In this document: piece by piece, positions 8,143 to 16,892 of the stretch
Position numbering within the stretch: the stretch's first letter is position 1
How the letters are laid out: each line of letters opens with the position of its first letter
NCBI RefSeq assembly: GCF_000025345.1
Contig: NC_013757.1
Span: forward strand, 434,001 to 498,000
DNA from: Geodermatophilus obscurus DSM 43160
Lineage (GTDB): Bacteria > Actinomycetota > Actinomycetes > Mycobacteriales > Geodermatophilaceae
Reading direction: 5' to 3'
Length of the DNA: 64,000 nucleotides
Notes under the pieces: generated by a model
Database searches by the model: none
The model's input: only the letters and a program-made list of their open reading frames with translations
Told to the model about the DNA's origin: nothing
Translations under genes and position numbers: made by a program

Positions 8143-10395
8143 TCACGCGGTATCAACGCCCCGCCACGCACGGTGCTCAGGATGGACAGGCGTTCGGGCC
8201 TCCGGCAGCGGAGGGTTCGCGACGTCACTCCTCGCGCGCTGCACGCGGATGCCCGATCCGATCTCGACGGTGTCCCCAACGCGGCGGCGGCGTTGTCGAC
8301 TTGCCAGGCCCGGCGCGACAAGGGCGAGGAGGGCCACCGCGCGGCTCCACGATCGTTGCCCTGTGTCAATCAACACCGCAAGGGCCGCCCTTCGCACATC
8401 TCGTCCACCTTCGGCTAGCAAGTGGATGAGCAGTCGCCGCCGTAGTTCGCGTAGCTCGCGGGTCCGTGCGCGGGCGACCACCTCGCGCTCGTGCGGGTCG
8501 AGATCGGTCCGCGCGGCGGCGCGATCCAGCACCCGCAGCCGTGCCTCGGTCATCCCGACGGGGTTCGAGCTGAGGGTGCCTTGCGCCAGGCGGTAACGAG
8601 CGAGCGGCGCGTCAACCAGTCCGACCCGCGAGCCGCTCAGCACCAACCGCTGCCAGAACTCCCAGTCCGCGGTGACCGCGAGGGACTCGTCGAAACCGCC
8701 GGCCTGCAGCCACCGCTCGCGGGGCACCGCGCACATGCCCAGGACGAAGTTGCCGTCCAGGATCGCGGCTCGCTGGTCTTTGACCTGGAATGGCCAGTCC
8801 GCGTGGTAGGCCCGGCGGACGGGGACGGCCCCCGCCTCCACGATTGCGTCCGTGGTGAGGACGTCGAGGTCCGGCCGCTTCTGCGCGAGCCACGCCAGAG
8901 CCTCGAGCCGCCGAGGGTGGAAGACGTCGTCGGCGTCCAGAACGACGACGTAGTCGCCCCGGGCGGCGGCGACAGCCGTGTTCTTGGCCGCGGACTCGCC
9001 GCCGTTGGGCCGGCGCACCACGCGGATGGCGTCGCCGAAACCGGCCAGCACGTCCGCGGTGCGGTCGGTCGACCCGTCGTCGCAGACCACGACCTCCAGT
9101 GGTGGATGCGTCTGGCCCAGGGCCGACTCGATGGCCTCCGCGACGGTGTGCTCGGCCTGGTAGGCCGCAATCACGACCGAGAACGTGGGCGGCTCCGGGG
9201 CCCGCCGCACGGGCGCCGCAGGGGGAGGTGCCAGGACGGGCCACGGACCGCCCGGTGGGACGGTGGCGACCACCTCGTCCGTCGGCTGGAGCCCCTCTCC
9301 GTCACCCCGTCGGCCCAGCAGCTCGTCGTGAAGGGCCACGTACGAGCCGACCATGGCATCGACGGTGAAGCGACGTCGGGCGGCGTCAGCCGCCGCCGCG
9401 GCGAGCCGGCGGCGCAGCGCCGGATCGCGAGCCAGCCGATCGAGGGCGGCGGTGAGTCCGGCGGTGTCGTCCACCGGGACCAGCAGCCCCGTCTGCTCGT
9501 GGCGCACCGTGTCGGGAACGCCGCCCACGGGGGTCGCGACCACGGGGATGCCAGCGAGCATGGCCTCGAGGACGACCAGCGGGAGTCCCTCCCACCGGCT
9601 GGGGACGGCGAGCACGTCGAGGGACCGCATCAGGGCAGGGGCTTCGGTCGACCAGCCGGTCATCGTGACCCGCTGCTGCAGGTCGAGTTCGTCGACCAGT
9701 GCCTCCAGCGCCGCCCGCTCGGGGCCGTCCCCGACCAGCACCAGGTGGACGTCCGGCAGCCCGGCAACGGCCCGGACCAGTACGTCGAAGGCCTTCTGCC
9801 GGTCGAGCCTGCCGACGGCCCCGACGACGAAGCGACCTGAGGGGAGGGGTACCGCATCGGAGGACCCCGGCTCCGGGACCCCGTTGCACACGACACGGGC
9901 CGCACCCGGCGGCAGGCCGACGAGCCGTTCGAGTTCCCGAGCCGACCCCTCGCTGACCGCCACGACGGCGCTCAGCCGCCGGGCCGCGAAGCGGACGACT
10001 CGGTCGATCCGCGGGCCGGGACTGGGCATGGGCAGGTGCTCCACGGCGACAACGGGGGTGTGCCACAGTGTCGAGGCCGCGAGGACCGTGTACGCGTCCG
10101 CGTAGGGCACGGGGAGGTTGATGTGCACGAGGTCGGCGCCGGCCCCCGCCAAGGCACGTCGATGGGCGAGGACCGCCCGCAGATCCTGCCACCCGCCCAC
10201 GCGCGGGAGCACCGTGGAGGGCGTGCCCGGACGGCGGGCCGCGAGCCGGTCGAGCACGGTGTCCTCGACGCCGAGGAGCCGGACGTCGTAGTGGTCGGGC
10301 AGCCCGGCCAGCAGGTGCCCGAGCACCGTCTCGGCGCCGCCCCACTCGACGGCTCCGCAGTAGACCAAGAGCCGTACGCGGCGCGGCTCGGTCAC
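8143..10395 (-). CDS. two-domain GT4-GT2 glycosyltransferase
   Basis: 750 residues. Residues 1-370 are a GT4 unit: GGAETVLGHLLAGLPD, VVAVSEGSARELERL, VVGAVGRLDRQKAFDVL, and PSRWEGLPLVVLEAMLAG carrying the E-x7-E element. From about residue 405 a GT2 unit begins: FSVVIAAYQAEHTVAEAI, VVCDDGSTDRT, VVLDADD. The GT2 half is a paralog of the free-standing GT2 at 13813-14763 (shared AAKNTAVAA, DQRAAIL and VAPGLA segments). The protein probably catalyses two consecutive sugar additions. The C-terminal 43 residues or so after RQRRRR have no counterpart in the paralog and may be readthrough into former non-coding DNA. It starts with GTG 17 bp from the divergent gene at 10413. Confidence 0.8.
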   Translation of the reverse strand: MTEPRRVRLLVYCGAVEWGGAETVLGHLLAGLPDHYDVRLLGVEDTVLDRLAARRPGTPSTVLPRVGGWQDLRAVLAHRRALAGAGADLVHINLPVPYADAYTVLAASTLWHTPVVAVEHLPMPSPGPRIDRVVRFAARRLSAVVAVSEGSARELERLVGLPPGAARVVCNGVPEPGSSDAVPLPSGRFVVGAVGRLDRQKAFDVLVRAVAGLPDVHLVLVGDGPERAALEALVDELDLQQRVTMTGWSTEAPALMRSLDVLAVPSRWEGLPLVVLEAMLAGIPVVATPVGGVPDTVRHEQTGLLVPVDDTAGLTAALDRLARDPALRRRLAAAAADAARRRFTVDAMVGSYVALHDELLGRRGDGEGLQPTDEVVATVPPGGPWPVLAPPPAAPVRRAPEPPTFSVVIAAYQAEHTVAEAIESALGQTHPPLEVVVCDDGSTDRTADVLAGFGDAIRVVRRPNGGESAAKNTAVAAARGDYVVVLDADDVFHPRRLEALAWLAQKRPDLDVLTTDAIVEAGAVPVRRAYHADWPFQVKDQRAAILDGNFVLGMCAVPRERWLQAGGFDESLAVTADWEFWQRLVLSGSRVGLVDAPLARYRLAQGTLSSNPVGMTEARLRVLDRAAARTDLDPHEREVVARARTRELRELRRRLLIHLLAEGGRDVRRAALAVLIDTGQRSWSRAVALLALVAPGLASRQRRRRVGDTVEIGSGIRVQRARSDVANPPLPEARTPVHPEHRAWRGVDTA

Positions 10396-10412
10396 CGATC
10401 CCCGGTCCCCTC

Positions 10413-11645
10413 ATGAAGTTCCTGGTGACGGCCGACGAGTACCCGTGGCCGGCCCGCTCAGGCTATCGGCAGCGCCTGCACTGGACCGTCCGGGCGCTGT
10501 CCGGCCTGGGGTCCGTCGACCTGCTGGTCGCCCGCGACAGGCCGCTCGCCGCCGCGGAAGACCCGCCACCCGAGGTCGGGCTCGGCAGGTCGACGGTGGT
10601 GACCGCCGGGTACGCGACGCGGTCGTCTCTGTCCCGGGCGGCGCGGTGGCTGGCCTCGGGGCGGCCACGGCGTCTCGTCGGCCAGGACTGGACGCAGGTT
10701 CGCGGGGTGGCGCAGCAGTGGGCGACGGCGGGCTACGACCTGGTGTGGTTCGCCCACACCCCTACCTACCTGGCCCTGGCCGACCGGTTCCCCGTGCCGC
10801 ACGTCGTGGACCTCGACAACCTCGAGTCGTCGATGGCCCGACACCGGCGGGCGGGACGCGACCGCCTCTCGTCAGGCCGGAGCGTCGCCCGTCACCTGGC
10901 CAGCGCCGGTGCCGATCTGCTCGACGAGTGGTTGTGGCGCAGGGCGGAGCGCGAGATCGCCGCGCGAGCGGCCGTGACCGTGGTGTGCAGCGATCTGGAC
11001 CGCGCGCGGCTCGCCCTGCCGCGGGTGGCGGTGCTGCCCAACGGATACGAGTTGTCCACCAGGGCGGCCGGTTCGCCGGCGCGTCCCACCCCTGACGGCG
11101 GGGTCCTCCTCTTCATCGGGCCGCTCACCTACGAGCCCAACCACGACGCCGTCGCCTGGTTCGCCCGCGAGGCGCTTCCGCTCGTCCGCGCACGCCGGCC
11201 CGATGCGTGCTTCCGGGTGGTCGGCGACCACGACGCAGACGTCGTCGACGGGGTGGGTGAGATCCCCGGCGTGAAGCTGACCGGTGAGGTCCCCGACGTG
11301 ACGGCGGAGCTGGCGGAGGCGAGCGTCGTCGTGGTCCCCCTGCGATTCGGCGGCGGAACCCGCATTAAGGTGATCGAGGCCTTCGCCCACGGCGTCCCGG
11401 TGGTCAGCACGACGGTCGGGTGCGAGGGCCTCAACGTCGAGGACGGGCGCCACGTCCTCTTGGCGGACGACCCGCCATCACTGGCCGCCGCGTGCCTTCG
11501 CCTGCTCGAGGACGAGGAGCGCCGGACCGCGCTCAGCGCGCAGGCGGGAGACCTCTGGCAGCGGCGGTACCGCTGGACCGTCATCGCTCCGACGGTCGGC
11601 CAGATCGTCGAGACCGCCCTCGCTCGTCCGGGCTCACCGCCATGA
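10413..11645 (+). CDS. GT4-type glycosyltransferase
   Basis: 410 residues in a GT-B layout. The N-terminal half opens with FLVTADEYPWPARSGYRQRL and has VVDLDNLESS. The C-terminal half has VLLFIGPLTYEPNHDAV and VPLRFGGGTRIKVIEAFAHG, the donor-binding region of GT4 enzymes of the sugar transferase/PEP-CTERM-associated type. The role is addition of a sugar during exopolysaccharide assembly. It starts 17 bp from the divergent fusion GT, so the two promoters must lie within each other's coding region. Its TGA overlaps the next ATG (ATGA), which implies translational coupling. Confidence 0.78.
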   Translation: MKFLVTADEYPWPARSGYRQRLHWTVRALSGLGSVDLLVARDRPLAAAEDPPPEVGLGRSTVVTAGYATRSSLSRAARWLASGRPRRLVGQDWTQVRGVAQQWATAGYDLVWFAHTPTYLALADRFPVPHVVDLDNLESSMARHRRAGRDRLSSGRSVARHLASAGADLLDEWLWRRAEREIAARAAVTVVCSDLDRARLALPRVAVLPNGYELSTRAAGSPARPTPDGGVLLFIGPLTYEPNHDAVAWFAREALPLVRARRPDACFRVVGDHDADVVDGVGEIPGVKLTGEVPDVTAELAEASVVVVPLRFGGGTRIKVIEAFAHGVPVVSTTVGCEGLNVEDGRHVLLADDPPSLAAACLRLLEDEERRTALSAQAGDLWQRRYRWTVIAPTVGQIVETALARPGSPP

Positions 11646-13030
11646 GCGACCGGCCAGGCCAAGACGGCCCTGTCGTCTCGGTCGTCATGCCGTTCCTCGA
11701 CGCCGCCCCCCACATCCGGCAGGCCACCGGAAGCGTGCTCCGCCAGAGCTGGACGAACCTGGAACTGCTCCTCGTCGACGACGGCGGCACCGACGGCAGC
11801 GACCGGATCGCGCGCCGGCTCGCCGAGGCCGACCCGCGGGTCCGCGTCCTGAGCCACGAGGGCCGGCGGAACCGGGGTACCGGCCCGAGCCGTGCGCTCG
11901 CGATCGGTCATGCCCGGGGCGACCTGGTGGCCTTCCTCGACGCGGACGACGCCTGGGAGCCGCACCACGTCGCCGACCAGATCGCCCTCCTCGAGGCGCA
12001 CCCGGAGGCGGATATCGTGTGCGGCCGCGCGTGGGTCTGGCGCAGCTGGCGCCACCCTGCCGCCACCGACGTCCTGTCCGACCTGGCCTTCGTTCCGGGA
12101 GCGGTGGTCAGCGGACGGCAGTTGCTCGCGGCCGTCCTGCGCAATGGAGCGGTCGCGACGTCGACGTGCTCGCTGCTGGCGCGGCGGGAGACGCTCCTGG
12201 GCGTCGTGCCGCACGTCGAGGCCTTCACAGGGCTCTTCGAGGACCAGGTGGTCAACGCGTGGCTCCAGCTGCGGGGGACGGCGGTCATGAGCGGCGCCAC
12301 GAGCGCCTGGTACCGCATGCACGACCGGTCGATCAGCGCGCGCCTCGGCAGTCAGGAGGAGGCGCGGGTCTACCTGCGCTTCCTCGCGTGGGTGCGGGAC
12401 CAGCTCGGCGAGGGCGAGGGCGAGGGCGACGCGGAACTCGTCGAGCTGATCGACCGAGCGTCACGGCGCACGACCGAATCGCTGCCCCCGCCGCAGCAGC
12501 CCCGCCCCGGCCACCTGCTGCGGGCGGTGGTGCCGACGGCCGTCCGCCGGCAGATCGGCCGCGTCCGCCGCGCGTTGCACCGCCCCCGGACCCCCGAGCC
12601 GGAGGTCGGGCCGCAGGAGGTCGCGGAGGCGCTCCACCGGCACGGCGCTGATCTGCGCGGCGACGTCCTGGTTCTCGGGGACGGGACGGCGGTCGTCGGT
12701 TCGACCGCCACGACGTCCGTGCGAGCGCTGCCGTTGCCCGGCCCGCAGGCCGCCGCCGGTCCCGCGCACGTGCTGGCGGACCTGGCCAGCGACGCCTACG
12801 ACTGCGTGCTGCTCGTGGAGGACGCGGGATCCGTCGAGGCGGGGGACCGGGGGTTGCGCCACCTCCGGCGCGCCCTCCGCCCCGGCGGCGTCCTGCTCGT
12901 CGTCCCCCGGCGCGACGACCCGTCCCTGGCCGAGGACCTGCAGGCGGTCTTCGAGTGGGACGCCGTGAGCCGGGACGCGCCGGGCGGGCCGTACGCGACG
13001 GTCCTCCGGGCTTTCGTCCCGGCACCCTGA
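11642..13030 (+). CDS. GT2 glycosyltransferase with C-terminal methyltransferase-like domain
   Basis: 462 residues. Residues 10-230 are a GT2 domain: VSVVMPFLDAAPHIRQA, LLLVDDGGTDGSDRIA, VAFLDADDAW. After a Pro/Arg-rich linker, residues 340-462 look like a decayed class I methyltransferase half: DVLVLGDGTAV in place of the SAM glycine motif, AYDCVLLVEDA, then LRHLRRALRPGGVLLVVPR, the conserved post-motif III segment. The SAM site seems incomplete, so that domain may be structural. The ATG overlaps the previous stop by 4 bases. The next gene is a methyltransferase of similar type. Confidence 0.75.
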   Translation: MSDRPGQDGPVVSVVMPFLDAAPHIRQATGSVLRQSWTNLELLLVDDGGTDGSDRIARRLAEADPRVRVLSHEGRRNRGTGPSRALAIGHARGDLVAFLDADDAWEPHHVADQIALLEAHPEADIVCGRAWVWRSWRHPAATDVLSDLAFVPGAVVSGRQLLAAVLRNGAVATSTCSLLARRETLLGVVPHVEAFTGLFEDQVVNAWLQLRGTAVMSGATSAWYRMHDRSISARLGSQEEARVYLRFLAWVRDQLGEGEGEGDAELVELIDRASRRTTESLPPPQQPRPGHLLRAVVPTAVRRQIGRVRRALHRPRTPEPEVGPQEVAEALHRHGADLRGDVLVLGDGTAVVGSTATTSVRALPLPGPQAAAGPAHVLADLASDAYDCVLLVEDAGSVEAGDRGLRHLRRALRPGGVLLVVPRRDDPSLAEDLQAVFEWDAVSRDAPGGPYATVLRAFVPAP

Positions 13031-13076
13031 CGCGATGGCGAGCGGTGCTCGTCCCGTCCCGTGCCGCCGGTCGGCA

Positions 13077-13082
13077 TAGCCT
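13077..13082 (+). promoter_or_regulatory. -10 hexamer TAGCCT, leaderless methyltransferase start
   Basis: TAGCCT (TANNNT) ends 6 nt before the GTG at 13089, and no ribosome site is present. This suggests a leaderless transcript separate from the GT2 gene upstream. No -35 was recognised. Confidence 0.38.
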
Positions 13083-13088
13083 CAGGCC

Positions 13089-13790
13089 GTGGACTCCGCC
13101 CCCACCCGGCTACCGATCCGTGTCCTCCGCGCCGTCGAGAGGCGCTCGGCGCTGGCACGGCGGGCCAAGTTCCGGATCCGCTGGGCCGGCACGCGGCGTC
13201 TCGACCCGCTCTCAGAGTGGGGCTTCGACCGGGGGACGGCCGTCGACCGCTACTACATCGAGCGCTTTCTGCAGGAGCACCGCGATCTCGTCCACGGCCG
13301 GACGCTGGAGGTCAAGGAGGACCTTTACGCCAGCAGCCTCGGTGCCGAGCAGGTCGACGTCCTGGACATCGACCCCACCAACCCCGAGGCCACCATCGTG
13401 GGTGACGTGTGCGACCCGGCAACCCTGCCGGAAGGGACCTTCGACGCCGCGATCGTGACGCAGACGCTGCAGCTCGTACCCGACCCCGTCGCCGGTCTGC
13501 AGAACGTGCTGCGAGCGCTCCGCCCGAGGGCCACGGCCCTGGTCACCGCCCCGGCGATGAGCCGGCTCGCCGGGGATTGGGACCGCTGGCGGTGGACCGC
13601 CCGTGGCCTGCAGGACCTGGTGGACCGGGCCGGGGGAACGGGTGCGGTGGTGGCCCATGGCAACCAGGTCGTCTGCCGGGCCTTCCTCCTCGGGGCGGCG
13701 ATCGACGACCTCCCGTCCGCGGTCCGGGACGTGGACGACCCCGACTTCCCCCTCATCGTCACCGCGGTGGTGCGCCGAGGGGCGACGTGA
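13089..13790 (+). CDS. class I methyltransferase-like protein
   Basis: 233 residues. The middle of a methyltransferase type 11 fold is clear: VDVLDIDP, FDAAIVTQTLQLVPDP, LQNVLRALRPRATALVTAP. The segment where the SAM-binding glycines should be reads TLEVKEDLYASSLG, so the motif is weak. Similar proteins in polysaccharide loci are annotated as SAM-dependent methyltransferases, often of sugars. It is convergent with the GT2 at 13813, only 22 bp apart. A catalytic role is plausible but unproven. Confidence 0.65.
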   Translation: MDSAPTRLPIRVLRAVERRSALARRAKFRIRWAGTRRLDPLSEWGFDRGTAVDRYYIERFLQEHRDLVHGRTLEVKEDLYASSLGAEQVDVLDIDPTNPEATIVGDVCDPATLPEGTFDAAIVTQTLQLVPDPVAGLQNVLRALRPRATALVTAPAMSRLAGDWDRWRWTARGLQDLVDRAGGTGAVVAHGNQVVCRAFLLGAAIDDLPSAVRDVDDPDFPLIVTAVVRRGAT

Positions 13791-13812
13791 CGCAGCGCTC
13801 GTACCGGCCGGC

Positions 13813-14763
13813 TCAGCGCGCCCGCCAGCGGCGGGCCAGCCCGGGAGCCACCGTGGCCAGCGCGAGCAGTGCCGTCCGCCGGCCCGACGTGCACCCGCTC
13901 CGCAGCAGGGCCAGGCTCTCCGGCCGGGTGGCCGCGCCGTGGTCGAGCCGCCAGGTCCAGTATTCGTAGCGCAGCTCCCACAGCGACCGGTCGGCGATGC
14001 GGCGGTCGTCCGGTTCGAGGAGAGCGTTGGCGGCGATCATCTCGGCCACGCGGACCCGGCCTGCCAGCACCCGCTCGCGGTCGGCCGTCTGCTGTCCGGA
14101 CCACTGCCGGTACCGGTAGAGGGGCACCGGCACCAGGGCGGCGGCCGCGCCGCGGAGGAACATCCGCAAGTAGCACTCCCAGTCCGGCCCGTAGCGGAGG
14201 GTCTCGTCGAAGCCACCGGCCTCGAGCAGGGCGGTGCGGCGCATCGCCGGGGCGGGGAGGAAGTTCCAGCGGAGGATTGCGGCGCGCTGGTCGGTCGTGG
14301 GGAAGTGGTCGGCCAGGGACCAGTCCGTCGCTTCGACCCCGGGCCCGAAGGCTTCCCACGTGGTCGTGAGCAGGGTGAGGTCGGGACGGTGCTCGGCCAG
14401 CCAGCCCAGCGCTTCCAGGCGCTGGGAGGCCATCTCGTCGTCGCCGTCGAGGACGACGACGAGGTCGGTGTCGAGGGCCGCGACGGCGGTGTTCTTCGCC
14501 GCCCCCTCGCCCCGCTGGGCGGGGTGGCGGACGAGGCGGACCCGATCGCGGAAGGGGCGGAGGGCGCCGTCGACGTCGTCCGAGGAGGCGTCGTCACAAA
14601 CCACGACCTGGTCCGGGGGCCGGGTCTGGGCGAACACCGACTGCAGTGCGGCCGGGAGAAGGGGCGCCACGTCGTGGGCGGTGACGAGGACGCCGATGGT
14701 GAGCGGCGTCGCCGGTTCGACCAGCTCACCCGGAGGCGCCAGGTACGGCCACGGGGCGGTCAC
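13813..14763 (-). CDS. GT2 glycosyltransferase
   Basis: 316 residues. The GT2 N-terminal half has IGVLVTAHDVAPLLPAALQS, VVVCDDASSDD, GEGAAKNTAVAA and VVLDGDDE. The remainder matches the GT2 half of the 8143-10395 fusion up to the shared end VAPGLARRW. The start GTG at 14763 overlaps the TGA of the upstream deacetylase (GTGA), so the two are probably made from one transcript. It probably adds a sugar to the repeat unit. Confidence 0.8.
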   Translation of the reverse strand: MTAPWPYLAPPGELVEPATPLTIGVLVTAHDVAPLLPAALQSVFAQTRPPDQVVVCDDASSDDVDGALRPFRDRVRLVRHPAQRGEGAAKNTAVAALDTDLVVVLDGDDEMASQRLEALGWLAEHRPDLTLLTTTWEAFGPGVEATDWSLADHFPTTDQRAAILRWNFLPAPAMRRTALLEAGGFDETLRYGPDWECYLRMFLRGAAAALVPVPLYRYRQWSGQQTADRERVLAGRVRVAEMIAANALLEPDDRRIADRSLWELRYEYWTWRLDHGAATRPESLALLRSGCTSGRRTALLALATVAPGLARRWRAR

Positions 14764-15779
14764 TCCGGCCGCCGGAAGGCCGTGACCGCCGCGTGCAACT
14801 GCTCCACGCTCCACCGACCCACCGTGATCCGCGGAACGGCGTAGGCGGGCGAGCCCTCGACCGGGCCGGCCACGTTGGTGAACGCCGCGCGGTACCCGGC
14901 CGACCGGGCGTCCCCCGCGTTCCGGCGCACTACCGCGCCCACCGAGCCGTACGGGTACGCGACCAGCTCGGGGGCCTCGCCGAGCAGGTCGGCGAGCCGC
15001 TGCCGGCTGCGCGTCAGCTCCTCCCGGCTGACCTGTCTGGGCAGTGCGGCCAGGGCGGAGTGGGTGCACGTGTGCGATCCGACGTCGAACAGCGGCTCCT
15101 CTGCGAGCGCCCGCACCTGCTCGGCCGACAGCCGGCGGTGCCGTGCGCACGACTGCGGCCGGGGCCGCGCCGCCTCCAGCGTGGTCAGCGCCTGCACCGC
15201 CGCGCCGTGCCCCTGCCGCTGCAGGACGGCGGAGAGGTCCCGGTAAGCCTGGACGGCGGACGAGCGCGTCGCCAGGTCCAGCTCCAGGACCCGCCGGCCG
15301 GCCGTCACTCGCACGCGGTCGGCGCCCGGTCCCGGCTCCAGGACCAGGTGCTCGAGCCGGTCCCACCAGTACTCAGGCGGGTCGGGCTGGAGCGCGTCCG
15401 CGACGATGAAGAAGGTGGCCGGGACGCCCAGCTGCCGCAGCAGCGGGACGGCCTGCTCGAGGTTGTCGAGGTAGCCGTCGTCCAGCGTGACGGCCGCGGT
15501 CGGGCGCTCGTGCGGTGCCAGGACCTCGCGTGCCGGCACGAGGTCGAACCAGTCCCGCAGGGCCGTCATGTGCTGACGGAAGAGCTCCGGGGGGACGACC
15601 ATGCCGCCGGGGTCGTCGGCCTGGTCGACGTCGGCGATGCGGTGGTACAGGAGGACCACGTGCTGCCCTCGGGGGCGCCATCGCCGCGGCCACACGGGGC
15701 GCTGCTGCCACCGTCGCCGGATCCCGGCCGCCACCCGCGCCGCGGAGGGCGGGTCGGTGAGCCAACGCAGGGGCGCCAC
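14760..15779 (-). CDS. polysaccharide deacetylase (NodB/CE4 domain)
   Basis: 339 residues. CE4 motifs: TLDDGYLDN with the catalytic and metal aspartates at about residues 100-101, and SHTCTH with the metal-binding histidines at about 236 and 240, then a YPYGSVG motif. CE4 enzymes remove N- or O-acetyl groups from glycans. No signal peptide is obvious; the first 40 residues are Arg/Trp-rich, so location is unclear. I chose the GTG at 15779 because a TAGGCT hexamer lies just upstream and the N-terminal extension above it is low-complexity. It heads an operon with the GT2 at 13813. Confidence 0.78.
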   Translation of the reverse strand: MAPLRWLTDPPSAARVAAGIRRRWQQRPVWPRRWRPRGQHVVLLYHRIADVDQADDPGGMVVPPELFRQHMTALRDWFDLVPAREVLAPHERPTAAVTLDDGYLDNLEQAVPLLRQLGVPATFFIVADALQPDPPEYWWDRLEHLVLEPGPGADRVRVTAGRRVLELDLATRSSAVQAYRDLSAVLQRQGHGAAVQALTTLEAARPRPQSCARHRRLSAEQVRALAEEPLFDVGSHTCTHSALAALPRQVSREELTRSRQRLADLLGEAPELVAYPYGSVGAVVRRNAGDARSAGYRAAFTNVAGPVEGSPAYAVPRITVGRWSVEQLHAAVTAFRRPE

Positions 15780-15787
15780 GGTGCCGC

Positions 15788-15793
15788 AGCCTA
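15788..15793 (-). promoter_or_regulatory. -10 hexamer TAGGCT upstream of deacetylase operon
   Basis: On the minus strand TAGGCT ends 8 nt before the GTG at 15779. No ribosome site is present. It is the same arrangement as at 6624 and several other genes in the window. Confidence 0.4.
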
Positions 15794-15864
15794 GGTGGTC
15801 GGGTGGGGGCAGGCGCTGGGGGAGGCCGGAGCGCGGAGTGACGGAGCGGGCCCAGGTCAGCCGA

Positions 15865-16755
15865 TCAGCGCAGTTCCAGGATCCGTTCCGGCGTGAACCG
15901 GCGACGGACGACGTCGCGCAGGGCAACCAGGTTCCCCCGGAGCCGCTCGCGCCGCCACGCCGTCTCGGGGCCGCGGACGGCACGGACGGCGTTCTTCCCC
16001 ACCCGTGGCAGGGTCTCGTAGACGGTGAGCCACAGCGGGAAGCTGCCGACGTGGTGGAGGTACGCGGGGTTCATCACCTGCGAGTAGCCCAACCGCTCGT
16101 GCGCCGTCCGGCCGCCGGACTTCACCCCGCGGTGCACGATCACGCAGTCGTGCACCCGCGCGAGCTTGCCGTGCCGCATCGCCCGGCGGGCGAAGTCGTG
16201 GTCCTCGAGCCAGGAGTACAGGGGCAGCCGGGCGTCGAAGCGCTCGCCGGCCACGGCGTCGGGGCGGAAGGCGAAGTTGCAGCCGTAGAGCTCCCGGCTC
16301 GGCTCCCACGCTCCGGTCAGCGGCTCGGTCAGGGATGCCGCCAGCGCCTCGTCGGACTCGTCCCGCGGGATCGCGTCGCCGGTGGCGCCGTCGAGCAGCA
16401 CCCGTCCAGTGAGCGCCACGACGTCGGGATGGGCGTCGAAGAAGGCCACCCCCCGCTCGAGGTAGTCCTCACGCACGACGGCGTCGTCATCGAAGCAGAA
16501 GACGTGCGTCGCGTCCGGCACGGCCGCGAGACCTGCGTTGCGCTGGGCGGCCAGCCCCCGGTCGTGAACCAGGAGGGTCCCTTCGGGCAGTGGACGGGGC
16601 GGCAGGCTGTCGCGGTCGGGCACGGAGACCACGAGGGTGAAGTCCTGCACGGTCTGCCGTCCCAGATCGGCCACGACCTCCGCCAGCAGCTCAGGACGGC
16701 CGGCGGACGCCAGGACGACGGCGACCTGTCGGTCGCGGGGGGTCGGGCCGGTCAC
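15865..16755 (-). CDS. GT2 glycosyltransferase
   Basis: 296 residues. GT2 motifs: VAVVLASAGRPELLAEVV, AAQRNAGL, VFCFDDDAVVREDYLE (the DXD-type motif) and WLEDHDFARRAMRHG for the acceptor-side acidic residue. Family members of this type add one sugar to a growing glycan. It ends 85 bp before the deacetylase start and may be transcribed through it, though the deacetylase seems to have its own promoter. Confidence 0.78.
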   Translation of the reverse strand: MTGPTPRDRQVAVVLASAGRPELLAEVVADLGRQTVQDFTLVVSVPDRDSLPPRPLPEGTLLVHDRGLAAQRNAGLAAVPDATHVFCFDDDAVVREDYLERGVAFFDAHPDVVALTGRVLLDGATGDAIPRDESDEALAASLTEPLTGAWEPSRELYGCNFAFRPDAVAGERFDARLPLYSWLEDHDFARRAMRHGKLARVHDCVIVHRGVKSGGRTAHERLGYSQVMNPAYLHHVGSFPLWLTVYETLPRVGKNAVRAVRGPETAWRRERLRGNLVALRDVVRRRFTPERILELR

Positions 16756-16892
16756 TCGGTCCTCCGTCGCGGTCGTTCGGCAGCGGCCGCCCCACGGCGG
16801 GGGCTCGCGGAGCGTAACCGCACGGGAAGTCTCCCCGCGCCGACCTGCATCATGTGCGGGTGCCGGACAGCCGTGGAGACAGTGGCCCGCGC

